This document shows positions 1 through 8,411 of a stretch of DNA of 64,000 bases, one piece after another. Positions within the stretch are counted from its first letter, which is position 1. Every line of letters starts with the position of its first letter. A program made the position numbers and the translations under genes. The DNA is taken from contig CADEEV010000012.1 of the NCBI GenBank assembly GCA_902826455.1, positions 52,957 through 116,956 on the forward strand, read 5' to 3'. The notes under the pieces were generated by a model. The model was not told the origin of the DNA, searched no databases, and was given only the letters and a program-made list of their open reading frames with translations. The DNA comes from an uncultured Acidobacteriota bacterium. Its GTDB lineage: Bacteria > Acidobacteriota > Vicinamibacteria > Fen-336.

Positions 1-2
1 GC

Positions 3-1136
3 GAGGCGCTGGTGGAATCGTTCTCGAGCTTCGGGCGCCGGGACGCCGGAGCGGAGACGCTCTGGGCCCTGCGCGACGTGAGCCTCGCGATCGCGGCCGG
101 AGAGGCCGTCGGGGTCATCGGCAGGAACGGCGCCGGCAAGAGCACCCTGCTCAAGATCCTCTCGCGCATCACGGAGCCCACGGAGGGCGAGCTCGAGCTG
201 TGGGGACGCGTCGCGAGCCTGCTCGAGGTCGGCACCGGCTTCCATCCCGAGCTCACGGGCCGGGAGAACATCTACCTGAACGGCACGATCCTCGGCATGC
301 GGCGCCGCGAGATCGACCGCCGCTTCGACGAGATCGTGGCGTTCGCCGAGGTGGAGCGCTTCGTCGACACGCCCGTGAAGCGCTACTCGAGCGGAATGTA
401 CGTGCGCCTGGCGTTCGCCGTCGCCGCCCACCTCGAGCCCGAGATCCTCGTGGTCGACGAGGTGCTGGCCGTGGGCGACGCGGCCTTCCAGAAGAAGTGC
501 CTGGGGAAGATGAGCGACATCGCGAGCGGCGGCCGCACCGTGCTGTTCGTGAGCCACAACATGGCGGCCGTGCAGCGCCTCTGCACGCGTGCCGTGCTGC
601 TCGAGCACGGACGCCTCGTGGCGGACGGGACGCCCCGCGACGTGGTCGCGCGCTACCTGCGCGAAGAAGGACGACCGCGCTACGAGGCGGCGACGCGCTC
701 CGGGAAGCCCCAGGTCCTCTGGGCCGAGCTCCGCGACCCCCAGGATCGCCCGCTGGCCCGGCCTCTTAGCACCGATCCCTTCGTGCTGACCCTCGGCTAC
801 CTCGTCCCCGAGGGATGGCGCGGCGCCCGCGTCGGCATCGGCGTCCTGTCGACGGACGGCGTTCCCATCTTCACGAGCGACTCGCGCGACGCCGGCGTCG
901 AGGCGCCGGGCGCTTCGGGCGAGTACGTCGCGCGGGTGAGCGTGCCCGCGGACCTGCTCCTCGCCGGAGAGTTCCACCTGTCGACGTGCCTGTGGGACGA
1001 GGGCGAGATCTTCGACTGGCAGGAGCCGGCCCTCACCTTCGCCATCGAGCCCGGGCCGTCGCCGCTCTACCAGGAGACGACCCGCCGCAAGGGCTTCGTC
1101 CACGTGCCGTGCGCGTGGCGGATCGGCGCGGCATGA
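3..1136 (+). CDS. Wzt-type polysaccharide ABC exporter ATPase, 5' end cut by window
   Basis: ATP-binding subunit of an O-antigen/polysaccharide ABC exporter. Counting from the GTG at 12, Walker A (GRNGAGKST) is at residues 37-45, followed by the ABC signature region YSSGMYVRLAFA and Walker B with the family-typical VVDEVLAVGD. Residues from about 230 to 374 form an extra C-terminal domain like the carbohydrate-recognition domain of Wzt, which in known systems reads the chain terminus before export. The reading frame is open to the left edge (codons for E, A, L precede the GTG), as expected for the usual N-terminal segment, so I treat the start as outside the window. The partner permease (Wzm) is not here and probably lies upstream. 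The stop overlaps the next ATG (ATGA). Confidence 0.92.
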   Translation, partial: EALVESFSSFGRRDAGAETLWALRDVSLAIAAGEAVGVIGRNGAGKSTLLKILSRITEPTEGELELWGRVASLLEVGTGFHPELTGRENIYLNGTILGMRRREIDRRFDEIVAFAEVERFVDTPVKRYSSGMYVRLAFAVAAHLEPEILVVDEVLAVGDAAFQKKCLGKMSDIASGGRTVLFVSHNMAAVQRLCTRAVLLEHGRLVADGTPRDVVARYLREEGRPRYEAATRSGKPQVLWAELRDPQDRPLARPLSTDPFVLTLGYLVPEGWRGARVGIGVLSTDGVPIFTSDSRDAGVEAPGASGEYVARVSVPADLLLAGEFHLSTCLWDEGEIFDWQEPALTFAIEPGPSPLYQETTRRKGFVHVPCAWRIGAA

Positions 1137-1849
1137 GGGAGCGCCTGCGCGCCCTGGGACGCCGGCTGCTGGGGGAGCGGCCGCTGCCCCTCGTCGACCG
1201 CCTGGCGCGCGGAGACGCGCGCTTCTCCACGTTCGTCTGCGCGGCGGAATACGTGAACTTCGAGGCGGTGCCGGGGGACGTGGCGGAGTTCGGCGTCTTC
1301 GGCGGCGTCAGCCTCGCGCTGATCGCGAAGGCCCTGAGCTTCGATCCCAAGGGACAGCAGAGGAAGGTCGTGGGCTTCGATTCGTTCGAAGGCCTCCCGG
1401 CTTCCGAAGAGGCCCACGCGCGTTGGGCGCCGGGCGACTGCGCGGCGCTCCACAGCGCGCACCCGCTCGCGCCGACCGGGTCGCCCGTGACGCCCGGCCT
1501 GGTCCGGGATCTCTTCGCGCGCTGCGGCTTGCCCGAGCCGGCGCTCGAGGTCGGCCGTTTCGACGCGACGCTGCCCTCGGCCGTGCCTGGCCGCTACCCT
1601 CGCCTCGCGCTCGTCCACGTGGACTGCGATCTCTACGAGTCGACGCGCGACGTCCTCGAGGGCATCGCGCCGGCGCTCCAGGACGGCACCCTGCTCCTGT
1701 TCGACGATTGGTTCCACTACAAGGGGCGGCCGGATCGCGGGGAGGCCCGGGCCTTCCACGAGTTCCTCGAGCGGCACCCCGAGTGGGGCGCCGCCCACTA
1801 CCGGTCCTACGCCACGTTCTGCAACGCGTTCATCGTGCACCGCCGATGA
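1133..1849 (+). CDS. TylF/MycF-family O-methyltransferase
   Basis: A 238-residue SAM-dependent methyltransferase of the TylF (macrocin O-methyltransferase) family, which methylates sugar hydroxyls. The SAM-binding motif is AEFGVFGG, and the family-typical acidic metal/sugar region reads HVDCDLYEST followed by LLFDDW. The ATG at 1133 overlaps the stop of the exporter gene, which fixes the start; the open frame further upstream is antisense-like filler inside that gene. In this locus it probably methylates a sugar of the exported glycan, possibly as a capping step that the Wzt C-terminal domain recognises (inference). Confidence 0.88.
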   Translation: MRERLRALGRRLLGERPLPLVDRLARGDARFSTFVCAAEYVNFEAVPGDVAEFGVFGGVSLALIAKALSFDPKGQQRKVVGFDSFEGLPASEEAHARWAPGDCAALHSAHPLAPTGSPVTPGLVRDLFARCGLPEPALEVGRFDATLPSAVPGRYPRLALVHVDCDLYESTRDVLEGIAPALQDGTLLLFDDWFHYKGRPDRGEARAFHEFLERHPEWGAAHYRSYATFCNAFIVHRR

Positions 1850-3105
1850 GGGTCGTCCACGTCGGGCCGCCGCGAGCACGACTGGGCGGACCCGCCGGCT
1901 ACCTGTTCGAGCTGGCGGCCGCGGCCGAGGGCCGCGACGCCCATGGCCATGACGTCGTGTTCCCGCCGCTCGCCGCGCCGCGCCGGGCGGCAGTGGCCGG
2001 TCCGTTCCAGAAGCTGCGCGCCGCCCTCGGCCGTGCCCGCCGCCGCGTGTTGCCCGCGTCGTCCGGCTATCGCCCGCCGCTCGCCGAGCTGCAGCAGCCG
2101 GGAGGCCGGGTCGACGCCAGCCTGCGCGACGTGGAGCGCAGCGTCCTCGACGAAGCGGCTCCGCTACGCGCCCAGGCTCCCTGCGCCGACGTCCTCTTCA
2201 CCCACGACATCTTCAATGCGGCCCAGCTTCTCGACGACCGGCCGTCGGGCGCCGAGATCTGGCTGCTGATCCACGCGCCGTTCCCGACGGCGCTCTACAT
2301 GGTGTGGACCTGGGCCGTTCCCGAGGCGGATTGGCGCGACATCCTGCGCTGGCCCGACGTCCGGGCCTGGGTGGACCGCGAGCTCGAGGTGTGGTCCCGC
2401 GTCGATCGCCTGCTGCTCCCGTGCCGCGAGGCGGGCGACGAGTTCGTTCGCCTCGATCCCCGCTTCGCCGAGCCCCTGGCACGTGCCGACTACGTCCTCA
2501 GCGGTGCCGCCGCTCCGGGATCCGGCGGCGCCGATCGGGCCGAGTGCCGCCGCCGCTTCGGCCTCCCTCCTGGAGAGCCGGTCGGCCTCTATCTCGGCAG
2601 CGCTCAGCCCTATCGCGGGCTGCCCGCGCTCCTGGCCGGCCTCCACGCGCTTCCCTCGCGCCGCGAGTTGCCGGGCCAGATCGCCGTGGCCGGCGCTGCA
2701 CCCGAGTCGCTTCCGCGCCACGACCGGTTGCGGCCGCTCGGCCGCGTGGCCGACGTCGGCGCCTTGCTGAACGCCGTCGACTTCGTGATCAACGTGAACC
2801 ACTTCTGCCTCTTCGACCTGTCCACGATCGAAGCGGCGCAGGCGGGCCGCGCGCTGCTGCTGCATGCGACGGGCGGCAACCGCACGATGGAGCGGCTCGG
2901 GGCGGGATGCCTGATGCTCGCCGATCTCGAGCCGGCGACGCTCGCCGCCGGTCTCTCTCGCCTGTGGCAAATGCCGCCGGCCGAGCGCGCGCACCTCGAG
3001 GCCGCGTCCCGTCGCTGCTACGACGCGCTCCTGAGCCCGGAGCGGTTCTGGGCCCATCACCTCGCGGCCTACGACGCCGCGGCGGATCGCCGGGGGGCCG
3101 CGTGA
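1846..3105 (+). CDS. Glycosyltransferase, GT4-like
   Basis: A 419-residue GT-B-type protein. It opens with the usual N-terminal Rossmann strand (MRVVHVGPP) and a glycine-rich turn (LGGPAGY). The second domain starts near GLYLGSAQPYRGL and ends with an E-x-x-x-A-x-G segment (TIEAAQAGRALLL) that in GT4 enzymes contacts the nucleotide sugar. The catalytic E-x7-E pattern is not clean, so the donor sugar cannot be predicted. ATGA overlap with the gene before and GTGA with the gene after place it within the translationally coupled polysaccharide operon. Confidence 0.75.
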   Translation: MRVVHVGPPRARLGGPAGYLFELAAAAEGRDAHGHDVVFPPLAAPRRAAVAGPFQKLRAALGRARRRVLPASSGYRPPLAELQQPGGRVDASLRDVERSVLDEAAPLRAQAPCADVLFTHDIFNAAQLLDDRPSGAEIWLLIHAPFPTALYMVWTWAVPEADWRDILRWPDVRAWVDRELEVWSRVDRLLLPCREAGDEFVRLDPRFAEPLARADYVLSGAAAPGSGGADRAECRRRFGLPPGEPVGLYLGSAQPYRGLPALLAGLHALPSRRELPGQIAVAGAAPESLPRHDRLRPLGRVADVGALLNAVDFVINVNHFCLFDLSTIEAAQAGRALLLHATGGNRTMERLGAGCLMLADLEPATLAAGLSRLWQMPPAERAHLEAASRRCYDALLSPERFWAHHLAAYDAAADRRGAA

Positions 3106-3941
3106 AGCCCGTGCGCAGCGCGCGTCGCCTGGCCGGCCGCGTCAAGCGCGCCCTGTTCCCGCGCCCCGAGGTGGCGGCCTGGCGCCACGCCTGCGCGCGC
3201 GCCGAAGCGACGCAGCGCTACACGCCCGGCACGATCGAGCTCATGGGCTACCCGCTCCGCTACGTCGACCTGCTCACGCTCTGCCCGCAATGGGACGAGA
3301 TCTTCGTGCGCGAGGTCTACCGCTTCGAGACGGCCGAGCCCGCTCCCCGCATCCTCGACTGCGGAGCGAACGTGGGACTCGCGTCGCTGTACTTCAAGCG
3401 TCGCTACCCGCGCGCGCGCATCACGGCCTTCGAGGCGGATCCCGCCATCCACGCGACCCTCGTCGCGAACCTCGTCGCGGGCGGCGCCGCCGACGTCGAA
3501 GCGGTCCACGCCGCAGTGTGGACCGAGGCGGGCGCGCTCCAGTTCCGCTGCGAAGGCGCCGACTCCGGCACGGCGGCGGCTCTCACGAGCTCAACCCAGG
3601 GCGTCGTCAAGAGCGTGCCGGCGGTCCGGCTGCGCGACTGGCTGACGAGCCAGCCCGTGGACCTGCTCAAGCTGGACGTGGAGGGGGCCGAGAGCGCGCT
3701 GCTCGCCGACTGCGCGGACGTCCTCGGCAACGTGCGGCGCATGATCGTCGAGATCCACGAGCAGTACGCGACGCGGCACATGCCGAAGCTCCTGGCTGGC
3801 CTCGCGGGCGCCGGCTTCGCCTACTCGCTCGACGAGCTGCAGCCCCTGCCGTGGCTCGACACGGAGCCGCCGCCGGGCTTCCCGAAGGCCGCCCGCAGCT
3901 TCGTGGTCCTGGCGCGCGCCTGGCGTGAAGACCGCCGTTGA
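3102..3941 (+). CDS. FkbM-family methyltransferase
   Basis: A 279-residue SAM methyltransferase of the FkbM family. Motif I is LDCGANVGLASLYF, the acidic loop is AFEADP, and the C-terminal motif LLKLDVEGAE is diagnostic for the family. FkbM proteins methylate hydroxyl groups in polyketides and in glycans; the location in a polysaccharide operon favours a glycan substrate. Translation starts at the GTG at 3102, inside the stop of the preceding gene. It is the second methyltransferase in the locus. Confidence 0.88.
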   Translation: MKPVRSARRLAGRVKRALFPRPEVAAWRHACARAEATQRYTPGTIELMGYPLRYVDLLTLCPQWDEIFVREVYRFETAEPAPRILDCGANVGLASLYFKRRYPRARITAFEADPAIHATLVANLVAGGAADVEAVHAAVWTEAGALQFRCEGADSGTAAALTSSTQGVVKSVPAVRLRDWLTSQPVDLLKLDVEGAESALLADCADVLGNVRRMIVEIHEQYATRHMPKLLAGLAGAGFAYSLDELQPLPWLDTEPPPGFPKAARSFVVLARAWREDRR

Positions 3942-5140
3942 GCGCCGCCCGTCCCCGCGTCACGTACGTGCTGCCCGACAAGCTCGGCGGCGTCGTGAGC
4001 ATCGTGAGCGATCTCCTGCGCCATGGGAACCGCGACGCCTTCGAGCTGGACGCGGTGCTCGTCGACCCGCTCCTCGGCATCGACGCGCGCTTCGGCGGGA
4101 CGCTGCCCGCCGACCGCCAGTCGACGCTCGCGCACTCCCTGCCGGTCGAGAACCTGTACGCCGTGCTGGCCCGGCTGCATCGCCTCATCGATCCCGGCCC
4201 GGGAATCCTCGTCGCGAACGACTGGCTGGAGCTGGCGCTCGCCGAGTCGACCGACCTGGGCCAGGGGGTGGTGCAGATCCTCCACGGCGACTACGACTAC
4301 TACTACGACCTGGCGCGCCGCCACGCAGGCGTCGTGGACCGCTTCGTCACGTACTCGCAGGCCATGTACCGCAACCTGCTGCAGGTCCTTCCCGAGCGCG
4401 CCGCGGACATCCGTTACCTGCCCTACGGCATCGCGATTCCCGAGACCCCGAGGCGGCCCGCCGCGGGACCGCTGCGTCTCGTCTTCTGCGGGCGGCTCGA
4501 TCCCCAGAAGGGCGTCGGCGACCTGCCGAAGATCGCGGCGCGCCTCGAGGCGCGTGGCGACGCCGTCACGTGGACGATCGTCGGCGACGGGCCCGACGGG
4601 CCGGCGCTGCGCCGGGAATGGACGGCGCCGAACGTGACCTGGACCGGGGCGCTCTCCCACGAACGGGCCGTCGAGGTGGTCGGCCAGCACGACGTCCTCG
4701 TCCTTCCGACGCGAGCCGAGGGCTTCTCGGTGGCGCTGCTCGAGGCGATGGCCTCCGGCGTGGTGCCGGTGGTGAGCGCGATCGAGACCGGCATGGGCGA
4801 GGTCGTGAACCCGAGCACGGGATGCCTGGCGCCGGTGGGGGACATCGACGGCTTCGCGGCCGGCATCTCGGGGCTCGTGGGCGACCGGCCTCGCTTCGAG
4901 CGCATGAGCGCCGCCGCGCGTGAGACCGTGAGCGCGCGCTTCGACATCCGCGAGCGCAGCCGCGACTACGACGCGCTCTACGCCGAGATCCTCGCCCAGC
5001 CGCGGCCCAAGCTCAGGCCGGCCCGAGTCTCCTACGGGAGCCGTCTCGACCGTCCCTGGTTTCCCAATCCGCTCGTACGCGTGGTGCGCACGCCGCTGCG
5101 CTGGTGGCGCCTGCGGCGCGCCCGTCCGGAAGCACGCTAG
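3938..5140 (+). CDS. Glycosyltransferase family 4
   Basis: A 400-residue GT4 enzyme. The C-terminal donor-binding domain is clear: LVFCGRLDPQKGVGDL, then WTIVGDGPDGPAL, and the catalytic region LPTRAEGFSVALLEAMASGVVPVVS with both glutamates of the E-x7-E motif. The start is a TTG at 3938 overlapping the FkbM gene's TGA (TTGA); no better in-frame start precedes the conserved N-terminal strand. The stop codon TAG at 5138-5140 also forms the first half of a -10-like TAGACT ahead of the next gene. Confidence 0.9.
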   Translation: MSAARPRVTYVLPDKLGGVVSIVSDLLRHGNRDAFELDAVLVDPLLGIDARFGGTLPADRQSTLAHSLPVENLYAVLARLHRLIDPGPGILVANDWLELALAESTDLGQGVVQILHGDYDYYYDLARRHAGVVDRFVTYSQAMYRNLLQVLPERAADIRYLPYGIAIPETPRRPAAGPLRLVFCGRLDPQKGVGDLPKIAARLEARGDAVTWTIVGDGPDGPALRREWTAPNVTWTGALSHERAVEVVGQHDVLVLPTRAEGFSVALLEAMASGVVPVVSAIETGMGEVVNPSTGCLAPVGDIDGFAAGISGLVGDRPRFERMSAAARETVSARFDIRERSRDYDALYAEILAQPRPKLRPARVSYGSRLDRPWFPNPLVRVVRTPLRWWRLRRARPEAR

Positions 5141-5156
5141 ACTTGGAACACGCCCC

Positions 5157-5948
5157 ATGAAAGTCGTGATCCTGTGCGGCGGCTACGGCAGCCGGTTGAG
5201 CGCGGCGCACCCCGAGCTCCCGAAACCGCTCGTACCGATCGGCGGCAAGCCCATCCTCTGGCACCTCATGCGCGGCTTCGCGGCGCGCGGCTTCCGGGAG
5301 TTCGTGCTCTGCCTCGGCTATCGCTCGGAGCTCTTCAAGCAGTACTTCCTCGACCTGCCGCGCATGCTCGAGGACGTCACGATCGACGGCCCGTCGCGCC
5401 GAATCGAGGGGGCCAGCGACTCCGAGGAGGCGCGCTGGACGATCACGCTGGCCGAGACCGGGCTCGGAGCCCAGACAGGCCACCGCGTGCGCCGCGCCGC
5501 CGCCTACGTGCCGCCGAGCGACGAGCACTTCATCGTCACCTACGGCGACGGCGTCTCGGACGTGGACATGGCCGAGGTCGTGGCCTTCCACAAGGCCCAC
5601 GGTCGCCTCGCGACGGTGACGGCCGTGCATCCGCCGGGCCGCTTCGGCGAGCTCGCGATCGAAGACGCCTCGCGCGTGACCGAGTTCAACGAGAAGCCCC
5701 AGGCCTCGGCCGGCTGGATCAGCGGCGGCTTCTTCGTGTTCTCGCGCGCCTTTCTCGACCGCCTGCCGCCGAACGCCGACCTGGTGCTGGAGAGCGAGCC
5801 CCTGCGCAGCCTGGCCCGCGAGGGTCAGCTGATGGCCTACCGTCACGACGGCTTCTGGTTCTGCATGGACACGCCCCGCGACCTGCGCCAGCTCGAGGAG
5901 ATGTGGGAGCAGGGCCGCCCGCCCTGGGCGGTCTGGAACGCGCCGTGA
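5157..5948 (+). CDS. rfbF: Glucose-1-phosphate cytidylyltransferase
   Basis: Makes CDP-glucose from CTP and glucose-1-phosphate, the first step of the CDP-3,6-dideoxyhexose/6-deoxyhexose pathways. At 263 residues it matches the family length. The N-terminal nucleotide-binding loop is LCGGYGSRL, followed by PKPLVPIGGKPILWH; the acidic GDGVSDVDM and the EFNEKP segment are also characteristic. It has a 16-base gap to the upstream gene, with TAGACT at 5138-5143 as a possible -10 element, so a sub-operon may start here. It is directly followed by the CDP-glucose dehydratase (GTGA overlap). Confidence 0.95.
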   Translation: MKVVILCGGYGSRLSAAHPELPKPLVPIGGKPILWHLMRGFAARGFREFVLCLGYRSELFKQYFLDLPRMLEDVTIDGPSRRIEGASDSEEARWTITLAETGLGAQTGHRVRRAAAYVPPSDEHFIVTYGDGVSDVDMAEVVAFHKAHGRLATVTAVHPPGRFGELAIEDASRVTEFNEKPQASAGWISGGFFVFSRAFLDRLPPNADLVLESEPLRSLAREGQLMAYRHDGFWFCMDTPRDLRQLEEMWEQGRPPWAVWNAP

Positions 5949-7021
5949 GCCTCGCGGACCTCCTGTCCGTCTATCGCGGCCGTCGGGTCCTCGTGACGGG
6001 TCACACCGGGTTCAAAGGCGGCTGGCTCGCGTCGTGGCTCGAAGCGCTGGGCGCCGAGGTCCACGGCTACGCGCTGCCGCCGGCCACCCAACCGAACCTG
6101 TTCACGGCCGGTCGCCTCGAGAGCCGCGTCCGGCACGCGATCGGCGACGTGCGCGACATGGAGGCTTTCGCCGAGGCCTTCCGCCGGGCGCAGCCGGAGA
6201 TCGTGTTCCACCTCGCGGCGCAGCCCCTCGTGCGCGAGAGCTACCGCGATCCCGTCGCGACCGTGGCGACGAACGTCCTCGGCGTCACCCACTGTCTCGA
6301 GCTCGCGCGTCGCCCGCCGGTCCCGCGTGCCGTGGTCGTCGTGACCAGCGACAAGTGCTACGAAGACCAGGACTGGCACTGGCCGTACCGGGAGGCCGAT
6401 CGCCTCGGAGGCCACGATCCCTACAGCGCGAGCAAGGCCGCGGCCGAGATCGTGGCGCGGGCGTATCGCGCGAGCTTCATGGGCGCCGCCGGCGTCGCGG
6501 TCGCGACGGCGCGCGCCGGCAACGTCATCGGCGGCGGGGACTGGTCCGCGGACCGGATCGTGCCCGACGCGATCCGGGCCCTGTCGCGCGACGAGGCCCT
6601 GCAGATCCGCAGCCCGCGGGCGGTCCGGCCCTGGCAGCACGTGCTCGAGCCGCTGTCGGGATACCTGACGCTCGGTGCGCGGCTGTTCGAGGCGGGGCCG
6701 GACGCGGCACTCTGCGACGCCTTCAACTTCGGCCCGGACGGAGAGACGGCCCGTCCGGTCGAGGCCCTCGCACGGGCGGTGATCGAGGCCTGGGGAAGCG
6801 GCCGGCTCGAGGTCGTGGGGACCGACGGCCTCGGTCGCGAGACGCTCCTGCTCCGGCTCGCGACCGACAAGGCGCGCGCCGTGCTCGGCTGGCGCCCGCG
6901 TTGGGACTTCGCGCGCACCGTGACGCGCACCGTCGAGTGGTACAAGGCCCACGCCGCCGGAGCGCCCGCCGACGAGCTCTGCCGCGCGCAGATCCGCGCC
7001 TACATGGACGAAGGATCGTGA
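5945..7021 (+). CDS. rfbG: CDP-glucose 4,6-dehydratase
   Basis: An extended-SDR enzyme of 358 residues that converts CDP-glucose to CDP-4-keto-6-deoxyglucose. The N-terminal NAD motif carries the RfbG-specific variant GHTGFKGGW. The catalytic SDR residues appear as VVVTSDKCYED and YSASKAAAE (YxxxK), and RAGNVIGGGDW is the usual substrate-side signature. GTG start at 5945 overlaps the rfbF stop. Together with rfbF it commits the locus to a CDP-linked deoxysugar. Confidence 0.95.
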   Translation: MSLADLLSVYRGRRVLVTGHTGFKGGWLASWLEALGAEVHGYALPPATQPNLFTAGRLESRVRHAIGDVRDMEAFAEAFRRAQPEIVFHLAAQPLVRESYRDPVATVATNVLGVTHCLELARRPPVPRAVVVVTSDKCYEDQDWHWPYREADRLGGHDPYSASKAAAEIVARAYRASFMGAAGVAVATARAGNVIGGGDWSADRIVPDAIRALSRDEALQIRSPRAVRPWQHVLEPLSGYLTLGARLFEAGPDAALCDAFNFGPDGETARPVEALARAVIEAWGSGRLEVVGTDGLGRETLLLRLATDKARAVLGWRPRWDFARTVTRTVEWYKAHAAGAPADELCRAQIRAYMDEGS

Positions 7022-7476
7022 CGACGCGCGGCCCGATCGAGGGCGTCGCCGTCACGCCGCTCCCGATCCGGCCCGATCCTCGAGGCGCCGTGCTGCACAT
7101 GCTGCGAGTCGACGCTCCCGGCTTCGCGGGCTTCGGAGAGGTCTACTTCAGCGAAGTCGTCGAAGGCGCCGTGAAGGCGTGGCGCCGCCACCGCCGCATG
7201 CTCTCGAACCTCTCCGTGCCCGTCGGCCGGGTGCGCCTCGTCCTGGTCGACGGCCGCCCGGGCTCGCCGACGGCGGGGACGCTGCAGGAACTCTCGCTCG
7301 GACGCGCGGAGTACGCCCTCGTGGCGATTCCGCCGGGCGTGTGGAGCGGCTTCGTGGGCCTCGGGCCCGGCACCGCGCTCGTCGCCAACTGCGCGAGCGA
7401 GCCTCACGACGACGACGAGGTGGAGCGCCTGCCCGTCGAGGCGGGCCCCGTCGCCTACGACTGGGACGCCCGATGA
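7018..7476 (+). CDS. dTDP-4-dehydrorhamnose 3,5-epimerase-like protein (RmlC cupin)
   Basis: A 152-residue cupin. The pattern PDPRGAVLHMLR, then FGEVYFSEVVEGAVKAWRRH and AIPPGVWSGFVGL matches RmlC-family sugar epimerases. It is short by about 30 residues compared with classical RmlC, as is usual for members found beside rfbF/rfbG. I infer that it epimerises C3 and/or C5 of the CDP-4-keto-6-deoxyhexose made upstream; the canonical active-site His-Asp dyad cannot be assigned with certainty by eye. GTG start at 7018 sits in the rfbG stop. Confidence 0.8.
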   Translation: MTTRGPIEGVAVTPLPIRPDPRGAVLHMLRVDAPGFAGFGEVYFSEVVEGAVKAWRRHRRMLSNLSVPVGRVRLVLVDGRPGSPTAGTLQELSLGRAEYALVAIPPGVWSGFVGLGPGTALVANCASEPHDDDEVERLPVEAGPVAYDWDAR

Positions 7477-8411
7477 GCTCGGGGCTCGCCGGCACGCGCG
7501 TCCTTCTGACGGGGGCCACGGGCTTCGTGGGCTCGCACCTCGTGCGAGCGCTCGTCGACGCGGGGGCCGAGGTCCACGCGCTGCGGCGCCGGCCGGACGC
7601 GGGCCTCTCCCGGCAGGGCGTCACGTGGCACGCGGGGGATCTCCTCGAGCCCGAGAGCCTGCGGGCCGCCGCGGAGGCCGCCCGCCCCGCGGTGGTCTTC
7701 CACCTCGCGGCCTACGGCACGACGCCGGCCGAGCGCGACGAGGCGCTGACGGTGCGCGTGAACGTCGACGGCAGCCTCGCGCTGTGGCAGGCGCTGCGCG
7801 AGCAGCGCGCGCGCGTCGTGGTGGCCGGGTCGTCGGGGGAGTACGGCGCCACGGACATGCCGGCGCGCGAGGACCAGGCCTGCGCTCCGGGCGACCTCTA
7901 CGGGGCGAGCAAGCTCGCGGCGGGGAGCCTGCTGCTCGCGCTGGGCCGTCGCGACGGTCGCGAGGTCGTCGTGCTGCGGCTGTTCGGCGTGTACGGCCCC
8001 GGCGACCGGCCGGAGCGCGTCCTGCCCCACGTCGTCGAGAGCCTGCTCGCGGGCCGGGCGGCGCCTCTCACTCACGGCGAGCAGCGCCGCGACTTCACCT
8101 ACGTCAGCGACGCCGTGGCGGCCCTGTTGCTGGCGGCGACGCGACCGCTGGCGCCGTCCGCCCAGGTGCTGAACGTGGGCGGCGGAGGCTGCCATCGGCT
8201 TCGCGACGTGCTCGAGACCGCGGCGCGGCTCGTGGGCGACGAGAGCCTGTCGCTGCTGCAGTTCGGAGCCCTGGCGTCGCGTCCCGGCGATCCGCCGCGG
8301 CTGTGCGCGTCGCTCGAGACGGTGGAGAAGAGCCTCGGCTACGTGCCGCGCGTGAGCCTGGCCGACGGCCTCGCCCGGACCGTCGCCGCGGCACGCGAGG
8401 CGCGGTCATGA
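7473..8411 (+). CDS. NAD-dependent epimerase/dehydratase (extended SDR)
   Basis: A 312-residue extended SDR with the glycine motif TGATGFVGSH and the catalytic pair in VVAGSSGEYG...YGASKLAAG. The position after rfbF-rfbG-epimerase suggests it is the 4-ketoreductase that finishes the CDP-6-deoxyhexose, parallel to CDP-abequose or CDP-paratose synthases, though no 3-deoxygenation gene (E1/RfbH) is present. A C4 epimerase role cannot be excluded. ATG at 7473 overlaps the previous stop. Confidence 0.85.
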   Translation: MSSGLAGTRVLLTGATGFVGSHLVRALVDAGAEVHALRRRPDAGLSRQGVTWHAGDLLEPESLRAAAEAARPAVVFHLAAYGTTPAERDEALTVRVNVDGSLALWQALREQRARVVVAGSSGEYGATDMPAREDQACAPGDLYGASKLAAGSLLLALGRRDGREVVVLRLFGVYGPGDRPERVLPHVVESLLAGRAAPLTHGEQRRDFTYVSDAVAALLLAATRPLAPSAQVLNVGGGGCHRLRDVLETAARLVGDESLSLLQFGALASRPGDPPRLCASLETVEKSLGYVPRVSLADGLARTVAAAREARS

